Below, piece by piece: positions 36,041 to 47,283 of a DNA stretch of 64,000 nt. The position numbers were made by a program, and so were the translations under genes. How positions within the stretch are numbered: the stretch's first letter is position 1; the number at the start of each line of letters is the position of its first letter. Source of the DNA: Castanea sativa (lineage: Eukaryota; Streptophyta; Magnoliopsida; Fagales; Fagaceae); the NCBI RefSeq assembly GCF_040712315.1, contig NC_134013.1, forward strand, positions 31,531,001 to 31,595,000, written 5' to 3'. The notes beneath the pieces are model-generated. The model did no database searches and was not told the origin of the DNA. It saw nothing but the letters and a program-made list of their open reading frames with translations.

Positions 36041-38032
36041 ATGGCCAGGTTCCAGAACTTAGGGTTCAATTATACTTCAAATGCATTCAAGATTTTGGGA
36101 AACCCAGTGCAAGTTGGGGGAGCTGGAGCTGAATATGGCACGGATACTGTTTTACGGCTTGATTTCCCTGGTTCTTCTATTTCTGACATGTCCGCAGCAA
36201 AAGGAGTCAAAAGGAAGTGGGGTTTGATGGATGGATCCATGGGCCAGCAAGTTGGCTCTTCATTGTCTCTTGGTCTTGGCCATGCAACAAGTTCCTCAGA
36301 CAGTAAGGGGAGTTCAGCAACTGCTTGCACCACAATGTCTTCAGCCAAAGAAACAGATGAGGAGTCCTCAATGGATATGGAATTGGGCTTAAGGCTCCAT
36401 CTTGGTGGTGAGAAGGTACCCAGTCCAAAAAGACCTGGCACTTCAACTTCAAAAGCTCTGGAATTGCCACTCAAGGATGACTTACAGTTAAGTCTCTCCA
36501 CTGGGCTATCTGAATCCGACATGACCACTGTCTCTCCAGGTTCAACTCCATTTCAATGGGGCATTGAGATGCCGCCAATTGTTGATGGGGCCCAAAATGC
36601 AGATGAAGGATCAACATCATGTCGTTGGAAACCTCCGCTTATCTTGCCACCATTGCAAACTTCAATGAACACAGGGTTTAGCTTCCCTATCAACCAGGTT
36701 CCCCAAAAAATTGATCCGACTCCTATTCTTCAAGACCTCTCACCTAGTGTATTAACAACACCAAAAAGCTCAGTCACCTGTACTTCTGGGATAACACAGC
36801 AGCAACAGCCACAACATCGTAGCAGTAGTTCTAAGACCTGTCAAGTTGAGGGATGTGGAAAGGGAGCCAGAGGTGCTTCAGGTCGTTGTATATCTCATGG
36901 TGGTGGTAGGAGGTGCCAGCGAGCTGGCTGCCACAAGGGGGCTGAGGGTCGGACCGTTTACTGCAAGGCTCATGGGGGTGGTCGACGATGTGAACACCTT
37001 GGGTGCACAAAGAGTGCTGAAGGGCGCACAGATTTCTGTATTGCCCATGGTGGTGGACGGAGATGCAGTAGAGACGGTTGCACTCGAGCTGCCAGGGGGA
37101 AATCAGGATTGTGCATCCGGCATGGTGGTGGCAAGAGATGTCAAAAAGAAAATTGCACAAAAAGTGCAGAAGGCCTCTCAGGTCTTTGCATCTCACATGG
37201 AGGTGGCCGCCGATGCCAAGCTACAGGATGCACAAAAGGGGCTCAAGGGAGCACAATGTTTTGCAAGGCACATGGTGGAGGGAAACGGTGTACAGCTCCA
37301 GGGTGCACCAAGGGTGCTGAGGGGAGCACGTCTTTCTGTAAGGGCCATGGTGGAGGGAAAAGGTGTGCATTCCAAGGTGGTGGAGTTTGTACAAAGAGCG
37401 TGCATGGAGGGACCAACTTCTGTGTGGCTCATGGGGGTGGTAAGAGGTGTGCTGTGCCTGAGTGCACGAAGAGTGCAAGGGGAAGGACAGATTATTGTGT
37501 CCGTCATGGCGGTGGGAAGAGATGCAGGTTTGAAGGGTGTGGCAAAAGTGCACAAGGTAGCACTGATTTTTGCAAGGCACATGGTGGTGGAAAGAGGTGT
37601 TCTTGGGGCCATCCTGGAACAGAATTTGGGAACCAACCTGGTGGTCCTTGTAACTCATTTGCCAGGGGGAAGACAGGTCTTTGTGCTCTACATAGTGGTC
37701 TGGTGCAGGATAAGAGGGTTCATGGAGGTATTAACCTGGGACTTATGGTTCAGGATCCTAAGCTTAGCCAACCAGAGAAGATGAAAGAGGTCATCACTGA
37801 GGATATGAACGTCGATGTTGTGAAGATGGGGAGCAGTGTTGTGACTTTGGCAGGGAGAACTGATTTGAATAAACCAGCGCCAGTATTTCTTCCAGAAGGT
37901 AGGGTGCATGGGGGAAGCCTGATGGCAATGCTGACAGGCAGTTCTGGGATTGGCTCAAGCAGCAGTAAAGGTGTAGTCGGTGCTTCATCTGAGCCAACGA
38001 AAACTTACATGATGCCTCATGGATGGATGTAA
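36041..38032 (+). CDS. WRKY19-type zinc-knuckle repeat protein (At1g64140-like)
   Basis: A single uninterrupted 663-codon exon. Residues 1-265 are low complexity, with a basic KRKW patch near 57-60 and three LxLxL motifs: LSLGL (75-79), LGLRL (115-119) and LQLSL (148-152). Residues 267 to about 550 are eleven tandem units of about 25 residues with the pattern C-x4-C-x10-C-x2-H followed by GGGKR or GGGRR; unit 8 and unit 11 have insertions between the first cysteines. This is the WRKY19-type zinc-finger domain, found fused to WRKY domains in some proteins; no WRKYGQK motif is present here. I recall Arabidopsis At1g64140 and At5g64550 ('loricrin-like' or 'WRKY transcription factor') as relatives. 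A nuclear regulatory role is inferred, not shown. The C-terminus ends MMPHGWM. Confidence 0.93.
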   Translation: MARFQNLGFNYTSNAFKILGNPVQVGGAGAEYGTDTVLRLDFPGSSISDMSAAKGVKRKWGLMDGSMGQQVGSSLSLGLGHATSSSDSKGSSATACTTMSSAKETDEESSMDMELGLRLHLGGEKVPSPKRPGTSTSKALELPLKDDLQLSLSTGLSESDMTTVSPGSTPFQWGIEMPPIVDGAQNADEGSTSCRWKPPLILPPLQTSMNTGFSFPINQVPQKIDPTPILQDLSPSVLTTPKSSVTCTSGITQQQQPQHRSSSSKTCQVEGCGKGARGASGRCISHGGGRRCQRAGCHKGAEGRTVYCKAHGGGRRCEHLGCTKSAEGRTDFCIAHGGGRRCSRDGCTRAARGKSGLCIRHGGGKRCQKENCTKSAEGLSGLCISHGGGRRCQATGCTKGAQGSTMFCKAHGGGKRCTAPGCTKGAEGSTSFCKGHGGGKRCAFQGGGVCTKSVHGGTNFCVAHGGGKRCAVPECTKSARGRTDYCVRHGGGKRCRFEGCGKSAQGSTDFCKAHGGGKRCSWGHPGTEFGNQPGGPCNSFARGKTGLCALHSGLVQDKRVHGGINLGLMVQDPKLSQPEKMKEVITEDMNVDVVKMGSSVVTLAGRTDLNKPAPVFLPEGRVHGGSLMAMLTGSSGIGSSSSKGVVGASSEPTKTYMMPHGWM

Positions 38033-38545
38033 GGCCATTTCTCTCTGTCCTCAAAATGGTCTTTGGTCATTGGTCAGAGTTGCTCCAGTATGTGTCCGTC
38101 GCTTTTAGTTTGTTCAGTGGTTTGATAATTAGAAGTAGTTGTCATTCATTGGTTCAAATGGAGAGAACCCGTAAAATGCTTTGACATCCTTCTGTAACAG
38201 TTGGGGATATCAAGTTGGGAGATAATTGGCATTTGAGTCAGGTCTTTGGTGTTCTTTCCTGTAAATATTTATATTTTCATCTGTCCAGCAGGTTTTGTGA
38301 ATACAGGTTACTACTACCTGTAAGTTTGGTCAGTTTGTCAGATGTGGTTGTAATAAAGCTTTTACTGGGATCATATTTCCTGTTGCAGCACTTCTTGGTG
38401 GTTTAGTCCAATTGAATTAATTAGCGGTCAGATGCTGCATTGATCCAGCAAGAATTTGTAGACATCTGAAAATTAGTGTTGGTGCTCCCTAATGTTATTG
38501 TTGGTCTATTTCAATGAAGTCCTTTTGATCTGTGCATTTAAATAA
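38033..38545 (+). other. 3' UTR region with candidate poly(A) signals
   Basis: AATAAA occurs at about 38352 and about 38541 downstream of the stop codon of the zinc-knuckle gene. The DNA between is AT-moderate with no open frame of note, consistent with a 3' UTR. Confidence 0.45.
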
Positions 38546-40345
38546 AGAAATTTGTTTTTCTGTATTGCCAATAACTTTTGCACTCAAGTGCAATCCTTGT
38601 CCAGCAGGAAGAATTCATTAAGACCTTAAGCTGAATTGTGAGGATTTAGGTAAACAAATAATATGATACCCTAGTGTTGGTAAAGCCAGAATCGAATTTG
38701 CAACAACAGAGGCTTCTTATGTTGTGAGAAAAGGGAATGAACGGAATCATAAGTAATGATTAGAATTGGGGAATAGTTTTTTAAAACCTCACTTTTTCTT
38801 TTTTTTTTTTTAATTTTATGAGTGCAAATATATTTTAGCACAAATAATAAATTTACGAGTATACTTTGGCACAAGTAAAAAAGTAAATAAGTTTAGCAAC
38901 ACCTTTTAAGTTAAAAGGTTAAATAAATTGATGCGAAACGCATATTAACATCTGTGTATATCCTGTAAATAAGAGAATCTTTCTTTGTCTTTACAAAATT
39001 TAATTACATATTTATTAAAGAAACATAGCTCAACCCAAACTTGTTAACTTTTCCCGACCTTTTTTGTGAACTTTTAACATGTTACTAAGGACATTTCTTG
39101 CTGTAGAATATGTAGAAAACAATGAACGTTACATGTCGGTCAGATTTGTGACTTGATTTTTATATTGCTTTTTGCATCAAATCACGGGATTTTTTTTTTC
39201 CTGTCCCCTTTTGCGTCAGAACTGCAGTCGTAGTAGGAAGGTGACCCTTTGCCCTTTGGGATGCCCAACGGGCACTAAACGATGGCTCTTAAAATACGAA
39301 GAATAGTACTTCTTCTCCTATGAATTCACTCATAAAATTTATGGAGGAATCCAATATTTATCCATATTCTGAAAATATTTAAGAATTTTTTCATATAGAC
39401 ATAGCCTTCCATAAGTACTCAGTAGTTGGAAGACTTCATATAAGTTAAAACTCAACATTCAAAGGTTCAAATTGTTTCTAGAGATTTCGGCTTTTGCTCA
39501 AATTGCTGATTACTATCTTGACCTCACATGTTTGTATTGTGTACGGCTTTGCCTTTGGTCCATGATGTTGTGTTTGCCATAATTGTTTTTTGTGCTAGGT
39601 GGGCGGCAGTGCACACACCAACAGATCACATATTCGAGCTAGAGCTCTATGCCTATTACATTACCCAAGTCTAGGTTTTTTTGGCAAAGAATTGTAAAAT
39701 GAGTATTATAGTTAGAGACAAAATAGCTCTATTACATTACCCAAGTCTAGGTCTTTCCAAAAAATTAAAAAAAAGAGTAATAGTTGGACACAAAATTTCC
39801 ACTTTTTTCACAAAACCCAGTGACATACTTATATTTGGGCTTAGGAATATTGAGTTGGTTAAAGGTTCCCAGCTCAAGTCTGAAGGGGCCCATTTTTTCC
39901 CACTCACTCTTATGGTGCTTCTAAGCATAGTTTTAAAAATTGGACCGGACAGTAATTATGGTGTGTATATATATATATATATATATTTTTTTTTTTTTCC
40001 ATTGTTGATAAGTTCGATAATTACAATGAGATTTAAATCATACTTTCTCTATTGAAAACATTAAAAAGTATCAATTGAATTATAAAATTCTTGAAAATTT
40101 AAGTAATGTTATGTTTCATCATTTTAGCTAAATGTAGCATATGAATATCTGATACCTAAAGAACATAGAATAAATTTAGAACTTTATTTACGGCTCAAGA
40201 CAATCAAAACACCTTTTTTGTTTTTGGAGTCCAAACTCTCTTATCCTGTAAGGGGATTTAATCTTTTTTTTTTTTTTTTTCATTAGTTTGTTACATTATT
40301 CCCATCCATATCAAAATCTGTATATGTAGACCCCTCTCCATTAAT
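38546..40345. other. Intergenic between convergent genes; no gene seen
   Basis: Lies between the plus-strand zinc-knuckle gene and the 3' end of the minus-strand ALMT gene. It holds a diverged MITE (39296-39392, related to 29243-29384), a duplicated word 'ATTACATTACCCAAGTCTAG' (39655 and 39731), a short (TA)n run (39964-39984) and poly-T runs. Confidence 0.5.
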
Positions 40346-42745
40346 CTACAACACTTCATGCTTGAACTTGGCCATCTTAGAAAGCTTATCAACAACTTCA
40401 ACCAAGTGATCAACCCTAGCCACAAACTCAATAAGCAAGGAAGTAAAGGTGGCTAGTGACAATGCTGCAGTGCTCTCCAATGCAGCCATCCTAGGCAAAA
40501 GGTCTGTATTAGAACCTCCCTCTTCTTCAAAAGCATCAACCTCTCTAGATGGCCATGAATGCAGCCTTCTTGAATGCTTCCTCATTGTTTCATGATAAGA
40601 CTCAGTCCTTGGCAGTGGGAGAGTCCCTAGGGGATTGTTTTGGATTGTGGGGTTTGAATCTTTTTCTTGGTTGTTGCTGTCAAGATTGGCCAACTGGCTT
40701 GAGAACTCACAGGGTGTGGATGACAAGCTCAAAGAGAGCTTACTAGGTAATGATGGCTTGGAAAAAGTATCTGGTGTCTCACTAATGGATGTGAGGAGGT
40801 AAGAGTGAGTATCTATGGCTCGTTGGAGTTTCTCTGTTGAGCTGTGAACTTTTTTTATTAAAGGGTTTTTTTGGCTTCGTTTCATGACTCGTATGTCTTC
40901 GCCTAGGCTCTTTACCAGTTTTGCAGCCTGGTTTGCTGCCTCTAGGATTTCAGTCTTGAATGTGCTTCGGAGATTGTATGGTGCCTGAAATCCATGAAGA
41001 AGGCGCCTTAATTTTATTAAACAAGACATAATTGACACAAATGTTAGTACAGTTTTGAGCTTTTTTAGTGACTACTAGCTACAGTACTTCTGGACCTCTG
41101 GTTTATTGTCTTTAATGTATAACAACAACAATCAAGCTGTAGTTCCAAAATTTTAAGATGGACTATGAATCTTGAATAAACTAATCAGAGTTTGTCATAT
41201 CTTTTTTTTTTTTTGTCATCCAATTTGCTCTCTTCAGTTTGTAGACAATAAAATAATTTCATGATTATACACATTAGGATGTTATAATTGGGATTTAATG
41301 AAGAGTTTCCTCCTAAATTCGGCTATAGGCCTGGCCATTTACTCAACTTCGCTAAGATTGGCTATGCTAGAAAGCATGGTCAAAAGGTGGTGAACTTTTC
41401 ACTTTTCAGCCAATTTTTCCTTTAATTGAATAGTATATACTCATGAGATATAGCACAGCATGGCCTTACAACTATGAAGCTTTATATTTCTTTCTTTTTA
41501 ATGGCCCTTGCATTATATATATAGAACATACATACATACAGATGCGCCCTAGACAATATGTTGGCTCTAACAATCTCTCATGTTTCCTAGATCGATCCAA
41601 TCGACTACCATTTTGAGCCGAAAATTTTGTTCTGGACTCTGTTCTGTTAGAATTCTTTGTCCAAGCAATGCATTTATATAGCTACTGTGTCTTTTACAAC
41701 CACTTATGTGGCAGGTATAGACATTTCTGAGATTATACAGGAGTTCTGCAAATATAATCATACTAATTTTGTTATACTCCTACTCCTAGTAGGCGTAGTC
41801 CTTACATTGCTTGGGTTTCTTCTTCTTTTTTATTATTTTTATTTTGAATTTGTGGTTAAATAGTTATATAATTTTTGGAATTTTATTTATGGATATAGCA
41901 ACAAATATATATATAAATATATACACACACACACACACACACCCACTTCATAGCCCTCATTTGTTTTTTTTTTTTTTTTCATAATATAGGTTAAAATACA
42001 TTATGTGCATACTATTTATGAAGTTATAAGAGAATCCTTCATATGTAACTATCCTATAAGTTAGCATAGCCGCCTATCAAGAATATGATAAAAATGTGTT
42101 AATCTTAATAATAGTTTGGTTTGAGGTAATCTTCTAAAATTGTGAATCTGGAGAGGATTCCTAAACATTCTGATCATGTTTCATTGCAAATAAGTCAAGG
42201 GAATTCAGATGAAACCAAGTAGTCATACGCTATTGGATTCCTTTTTTTTATTTTTTATTTATTTATACAAGATAGCATTTCTGCTCTAGTCTAATCTAAG
42301 TATATATGTGTGTGAACCTCATTCCTGAAAACTTGAACCCTAGTCCTTGCCCCCCATACCCCACAAATATTTATACTTGTAGAGTGACCACCGTACCAAG
42401 GGGAGCGGTGGTTATTGAATTCCTATTTTGGAGGTTAGTAAATTCTATCAAGGTGGGTATCAATAATTCCATTGCTTAAGAAAGTTATTTCTTTTAAAGT
42501 GATAACTATACCCGTGTTTAATGCCATAGGAACTAAAATATAACCCTTTTTTTTTTTTTTTCTAATAAAGAGCTTATTTTTATGTATTCAACTTTTTTTT
42601 TTTTTTTTTGTATGTGGAACTGTGGATAGAATATTATGGTTATATTTACCTTTAAGGATTATTTTTTTCTTTGAATAATTTCTAACATTTGAAAATGTTT
42701 TACTTTTTTAAAGAAAATAATATTTTTGATTGATGGGATGTCCTG

Positions 42746-42825
<80 letters not shown>

Positions 42826-43342
42826 GATAAACCATGAAAATTTAAAATTAATTATTTTTCAAATGTAAAAGATATTTTGGAAAGAATAAATAATTCTTAT
42901 AAGACTCATGAATAATTTTTACAATCTCAGAATCTTATCAAATCCCTAAACAAACTAGTTGTTCTTATAAGACTCATGAATAATTTTTACAATCTCAGAA
43001 TCTTATCAAGTCCCTAAACAAACTAGTTGGAGGCACATACTTATATTCTTGGTATCTATGTTCCCATGCATACATTTCTAGGAATCGAGGTTTCAAATGC
43101 ATATTAGATTCTCTAAATCAAACGCTGCATTACTTACTTATCTATAACTAAGCAAAAAGAATGATTAAATTTCTGTTTAGTATTATAGTATAAAGATACC
43201 AAGCTTACAGTATTAACAAAAAAGCCTTGGTAATTTTTTATACCATAGTCATATTTTATTTTTGTAATGAACCATGATAAAAATTTCAAAGATAAAATTA
43301 AATAATATTTTCAATAATAGATTGAAAACAAAGGAAAACATA

Positions 43343-43397
<55 letters not shown>

Positions 43398-46300
43398 AAA
43401 AATTATTACAAAATTTATTCAAAAGAGTGTATGAAGCTTTTGGGTTAAATAAAATTAATTGGAACTCTTTGCTTATACCAAGTTTGAGATGAATTTGATA
43501 TAATTAGTGAGATTGTTAAAACTATTACTTCATAATTCGGAATAAAAAAAAAAATCTCCAAAATAGTTCTGCAAAGCTAGCATAGTCATGTGGCCTAATT
43601 AATAGAGCTATTAAACTATCTCTATTTCCGTTTCTGTATTTAATTTGTATATTTATCCTTCTATATTTTATATAGATATAAATACAGAGATAAATAGATA
43701 CATATAATTAATTTTTTATTCTTTTGGTAAAGGAACTTGCTATGAACAAGGTCATAGGAATCTTCATAGGTATGCATGTTATGTGGCAATATTTCAATTT
43801 TTTATTTTGAGGGTGACGCAATATTTCAATTGGTATTGAGATTTGAGAACAAAGAATAAATGCCTACTATAATCTAAAAAAAAAAAAGGTTTTCCTCGAA
43901 TGAATAAACGAATAGATTAATCTCTTTTGGCACTTACCCAACGACCCATTATTCGTGTATTCTCTTCCCCTAAAATGAACACCAATTCTTAGAGAACAAA
44001 CACATCGTATAATTCCAAACTGTTTGATTCCCCGAAGTTGCCTTCTCCATATCCCTTTCAACTATTCGCTTGCTCTGAAAATTCTATATCGATATCTTTA
44101 ATTTTTCATAGATTACTTATTTTCTAGAATTTATATATACAAAGTTGTTGAAAAGGTTTTGATTCTGTTGAGTGGTATGTGGATATTCGTATGATTATTG
44201 TTGTAATAAAGAATATAGGTCAATATCTGCCTTTTGATTTTTCTTTTTTATGCAATCACTACAAAACACAGGGTCTTAGACCGCGTTTTTTTCAGCCGCG
44301 TTTGCAAAAATTAATTTAAAAAAAAAAAAAGAATTTTGCACTTTATTTCTTTATTTTTAGTTGTTTTAGGATTTTTTTTTAGTCAAAATCTAATCTTGGA
44401 GAGGCCCAAACTTAATTTGTTAGGTTCAAGTGCTTGCAGTGTAAACAACTTTTCCATATGTATACTTTATTATAGCATTAGAGTTGCCGCTTTAAAACTG
44501 AATAAGAATGATTAGTTATTTCTCAACAAAAAAGAAGAAGAAGAATGATTATAGTTAATTGAGTAATGCTATGAACTGTATAAATTTTATTACATAAATC
44601 TTATAAATTAATTTGTCATAAATCACAAAAAAGTAATTGAATAATACTTATTTATTATGTTGTTAAGATGACGCTAATCACATTTATTTTCATGTCAATT
44701 TGTAAGTTTTTTATAGCAAAATTTGTAATAGTTTTATCATTTTTTTAATCTTTTCTAATACTTAGAAATTAATAAAGCCTATAAATAGGCAAGTAATTGT
44801 AAAACCAAAATAACAATTCTTAATTAAATGAAATTAATTTGGGTTTTTCTTATTATAATGGTGTAATCTAGAATTTATTCCTAATAATGGATTAAAAAAG
44901 TCCTTACTAGTGAACCTAAGAACTCGATGTACTTAAAAAATAAGTTAAAGTAAAAATACAATTGTATTTAAATAAAAATTAAGCTTTAAAATATTGCCAA
45001 ATAATCTGAAAATAAAATCTTTTAAAAAAGAGAGCACTTGCATGCATATAAGCAGGAATATTTGAACATAATTAACTTTGCATATATATAAATATGCACA
45101 TTCGATTCTGCACAAGTTTGTTTGCATGCACAGTGACAGGCAGGAATACCTGAATTTCAGAGTGTAGAACACCATGAAGAGCCATAACCTCATAAGCACA
45201 GTATCGCAAAACTGCTCCAACTTTTACGTACTCTGACCATGGATAGAAGAAGTGTCTGAACCTCCCATGTGGTGGCTCCCATTTTGCTGCACCAGCCTTG
45301 TAATTGCAACATGCAATAATCATAATTATTGTTAATACTTGAATTTGATTGAAACTATTTGAAAGAAGGTTCATGTATTAATTTGAAAATAATTAGTACC
45401 AAGGACTCTAGTTTTGCTGCGGAGTTCAAGGTGGTTCGGCATTTTTTGTAAGCAGGTTCATCTGGAAAGTCATCCATGACATTTTTTGTGAATTCTGGAT
45501 GCTCTGATTCCTCCTCTTCTAAATATTTCTTCACACATTCTGAGATAGATGACAATTTTATATTATTTTTATGAATATAAATTACACACATGTTTGAAAA
45601 TCATGTTGGACATAAAGGAAGCCAAGTCCAAACCCATTTGGGTTGATATTTGAAATTAATTGCAAGCTTTAAACTTCCATGAATTAATTGATTAGCGTTT
45701 TAATTAATTTGTTTTGCACTACAATTCAAAATTCTAAGAGTATCTATGTTGGACACATGCATGTGGTCGGTGGCACTCTCCTAAATTCGTCTTTTGTGTA
45801 AATAGAGGAAAAAATATAAATTTTTATTAAAAAATTATTTTAAAAAATATAAATATGAATGTCCTAATTTTTAATAAGAATTATCATTTCCATGTATCCC
45901 ATGTCATCGTATTGGTATCCATGCTTCCTAGGTTTTGTATTTATAAGGATTCTCATATTAGGGTCTTTATACTTGTACACTCTATTTTTTACAATTGTTT
46001 ATTTATGCTTATTTTCATGTCTTTAAATGTGGGCAACTGTGGATATTAATGTAAAATAGTGGAGATAAACGATTATGAGAGAGTATTTATGTAGCACTAT
46101 TACGGTATTACCTTCAAGTGAGGCAGCCACTGCATTGAAACCATTAACTAGCTCCTGGTGTAATTGCTCTCCTGCCCATATAGGAAAAACAAGTACATTC
46201 ACAAACACAGCTACAAACCCTCCAATGGCTATTGAGTAGAGGCGATCCATGGATGTCTTAATTGGGTTTCCCACGCGGTAACCAGAAACGATGATCAAGC

Positions 46301-47283
46301 AGAAGGTGAAAAGTATGACCCTGAATCCATACTCATATGGTACAAATGATGGCCATTGTTTTATGAATGATGTAAGAGTCCCTGCATGAAAGCTTAATTA
46401 AAATATTTATTAACAGAGCATTTAATTTCATTAGGTTTGAAGAATTTGGAGAGAACATATACCAATCAGAAAAATGCTGGCGCCAATTATAAAAGGCTCA
46501 GCAATCCGGCCAGCACATATAGCAAACTGAGCAACAATAATAGCCAAAATTCCAGCAAGCAAGCTTCCAAGCGCCCGGTTGAATCCTCGATTAAATGTTG
46601 CACCTTAACAAATTCACAACCATACAATAAGCAATGAAAGATTAATTTGTCAAATTACTTTGTGCCTAGAATGACCATTTTTGATCAATCCCTTTTTCTG
46701 TTGTTAAGGTAGAATTCTCTCTCTTTATCATCAATCGTATCACTGTCCGAGACCCAAAATTCTCTTTTATCATCAATCCAATCATGTTTGTTTTATTCCT
46801 TTTTCTATAACCAATAATATTTGAAATAGAAATACATAAAAATTTTCTTCATACTTCTTTAACCAATGTGTTTACCCAGTTTTCAAATACATATATTGAT
46901 GCATGCATGCATGGGTGCATGAAACTTAGGCTTTTCAAAAACTAAGTTGCTATGTTAATGGTAAAAAACATAGATGTGTATGCATGCATATACATACCGA
47001 CTGTATATTCGAACATGATGGCAACCGTTAGGATGGACCAGATGATGTTGGTGCCAAATACTTCATAAGGTGCTTCGAATAGTATAAGCAAAGATACAAG
47101 AAGAACAGCTAGGCCAACTTTGAATGAGAATAATACCCTGTTGCTGTCTTCTTTGCAAAACTCCCATACATTCCAAATCCAGGCCTTACATGAGAAGCCA
47201 TTACCACCAGACTTCCTGCCAGCTTTAGTAGCCGATGAAGGGATATTGATCTCAATGCAGCAATTCCCCTTTTTCCCATTCAT
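40346..47283 (-). CDS. ALMT: Aluminium-activated malate transporter (ALMT) family anion channel
   Basis: Six exons on the minus strand: 47283-46998, 46603-46463, 46381-46112, 45539-45400, 45296-45150, 40984-40346. All introns are GT-AG and phases close to 540 residues. The N-terminal half is membrane-embedded, with family sequences FSFKVGLAVLLVSLLILF, FGTNIIWSILTVAIMFEYT, GFNRALGSLLAGILA and LYSIAIGGFVAVFVNVLVFP. The cytosolic half has the conserved WEPPHG motif (W near 285) and LHGVLHSEIQ. The C-terminus (ALSLATFTSLLIEFVARVD) resembles the vacuolar ALMT9-like clade as I recall it. These proteins conduct malate and other anions across the vacuolar or plasma membrane. Start: ATG 47283 (MNGKKG); the same frame is open a little further upstream but without an ATG. 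The last intron is unusually long (4165 bp). No breaks were seen. Confidence 0.94.
41880..41943. repeat. (AT)n/(AC)n compound microsatellite in ALMT intron 5
   Basis: ATATAT-rich tract followed by a perfect AC tract of about nine units. Confidence 0.9.
42749..42822. repeat. Long (AT)n microsatellite in ALMT intron 5
   Basis: About 37 uninterrupted AT units, the longest dinucleotide tract in the window. Confidence 0.95.
42894..43029. repeat. 68-bp tandem duplication in ALMT intron 5
   Basis: Copies start at 42894 and 42962 (TTCTTATAAGACTCATGAAT) and end TAAACAAACTAGTTG. They differ at one visible position (CAAATCCC versus CAAGTCCC), so the duplication is recent. Confidence 0.9.
43345..43395. 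repeat. (AG)n microsatellite in ALMT intron 5
   Basis: Perfect AG tract of about 25 units. Confidence 0.95.
44257..44320. mobile_element. Isolated CACTA-type terminus in ALMT intron 5
   Basis: CACTACAAAACACAGGG is a CACTA-superfamily type end. It is followed by ACCGCGTTTTTTTCAGCCGCGTTT, a subterminal-repeat style sequence with CCGCGTTT repeated. It is a different family from the element at 54325. No matching opposite end was found nearby, so it looks like a truncated relic. Confidence 0.5.

Noticed and set aside
36846..37784. 312-residue open frame overlapping the zinc-knuckle gene in another plus-strand frame, plus long antisense frames (37193-37658)
   Set aside because: They follow from the repetitive Cys/Gly/Lys-rich coding array and show no domain; the main frame has clear family structure.
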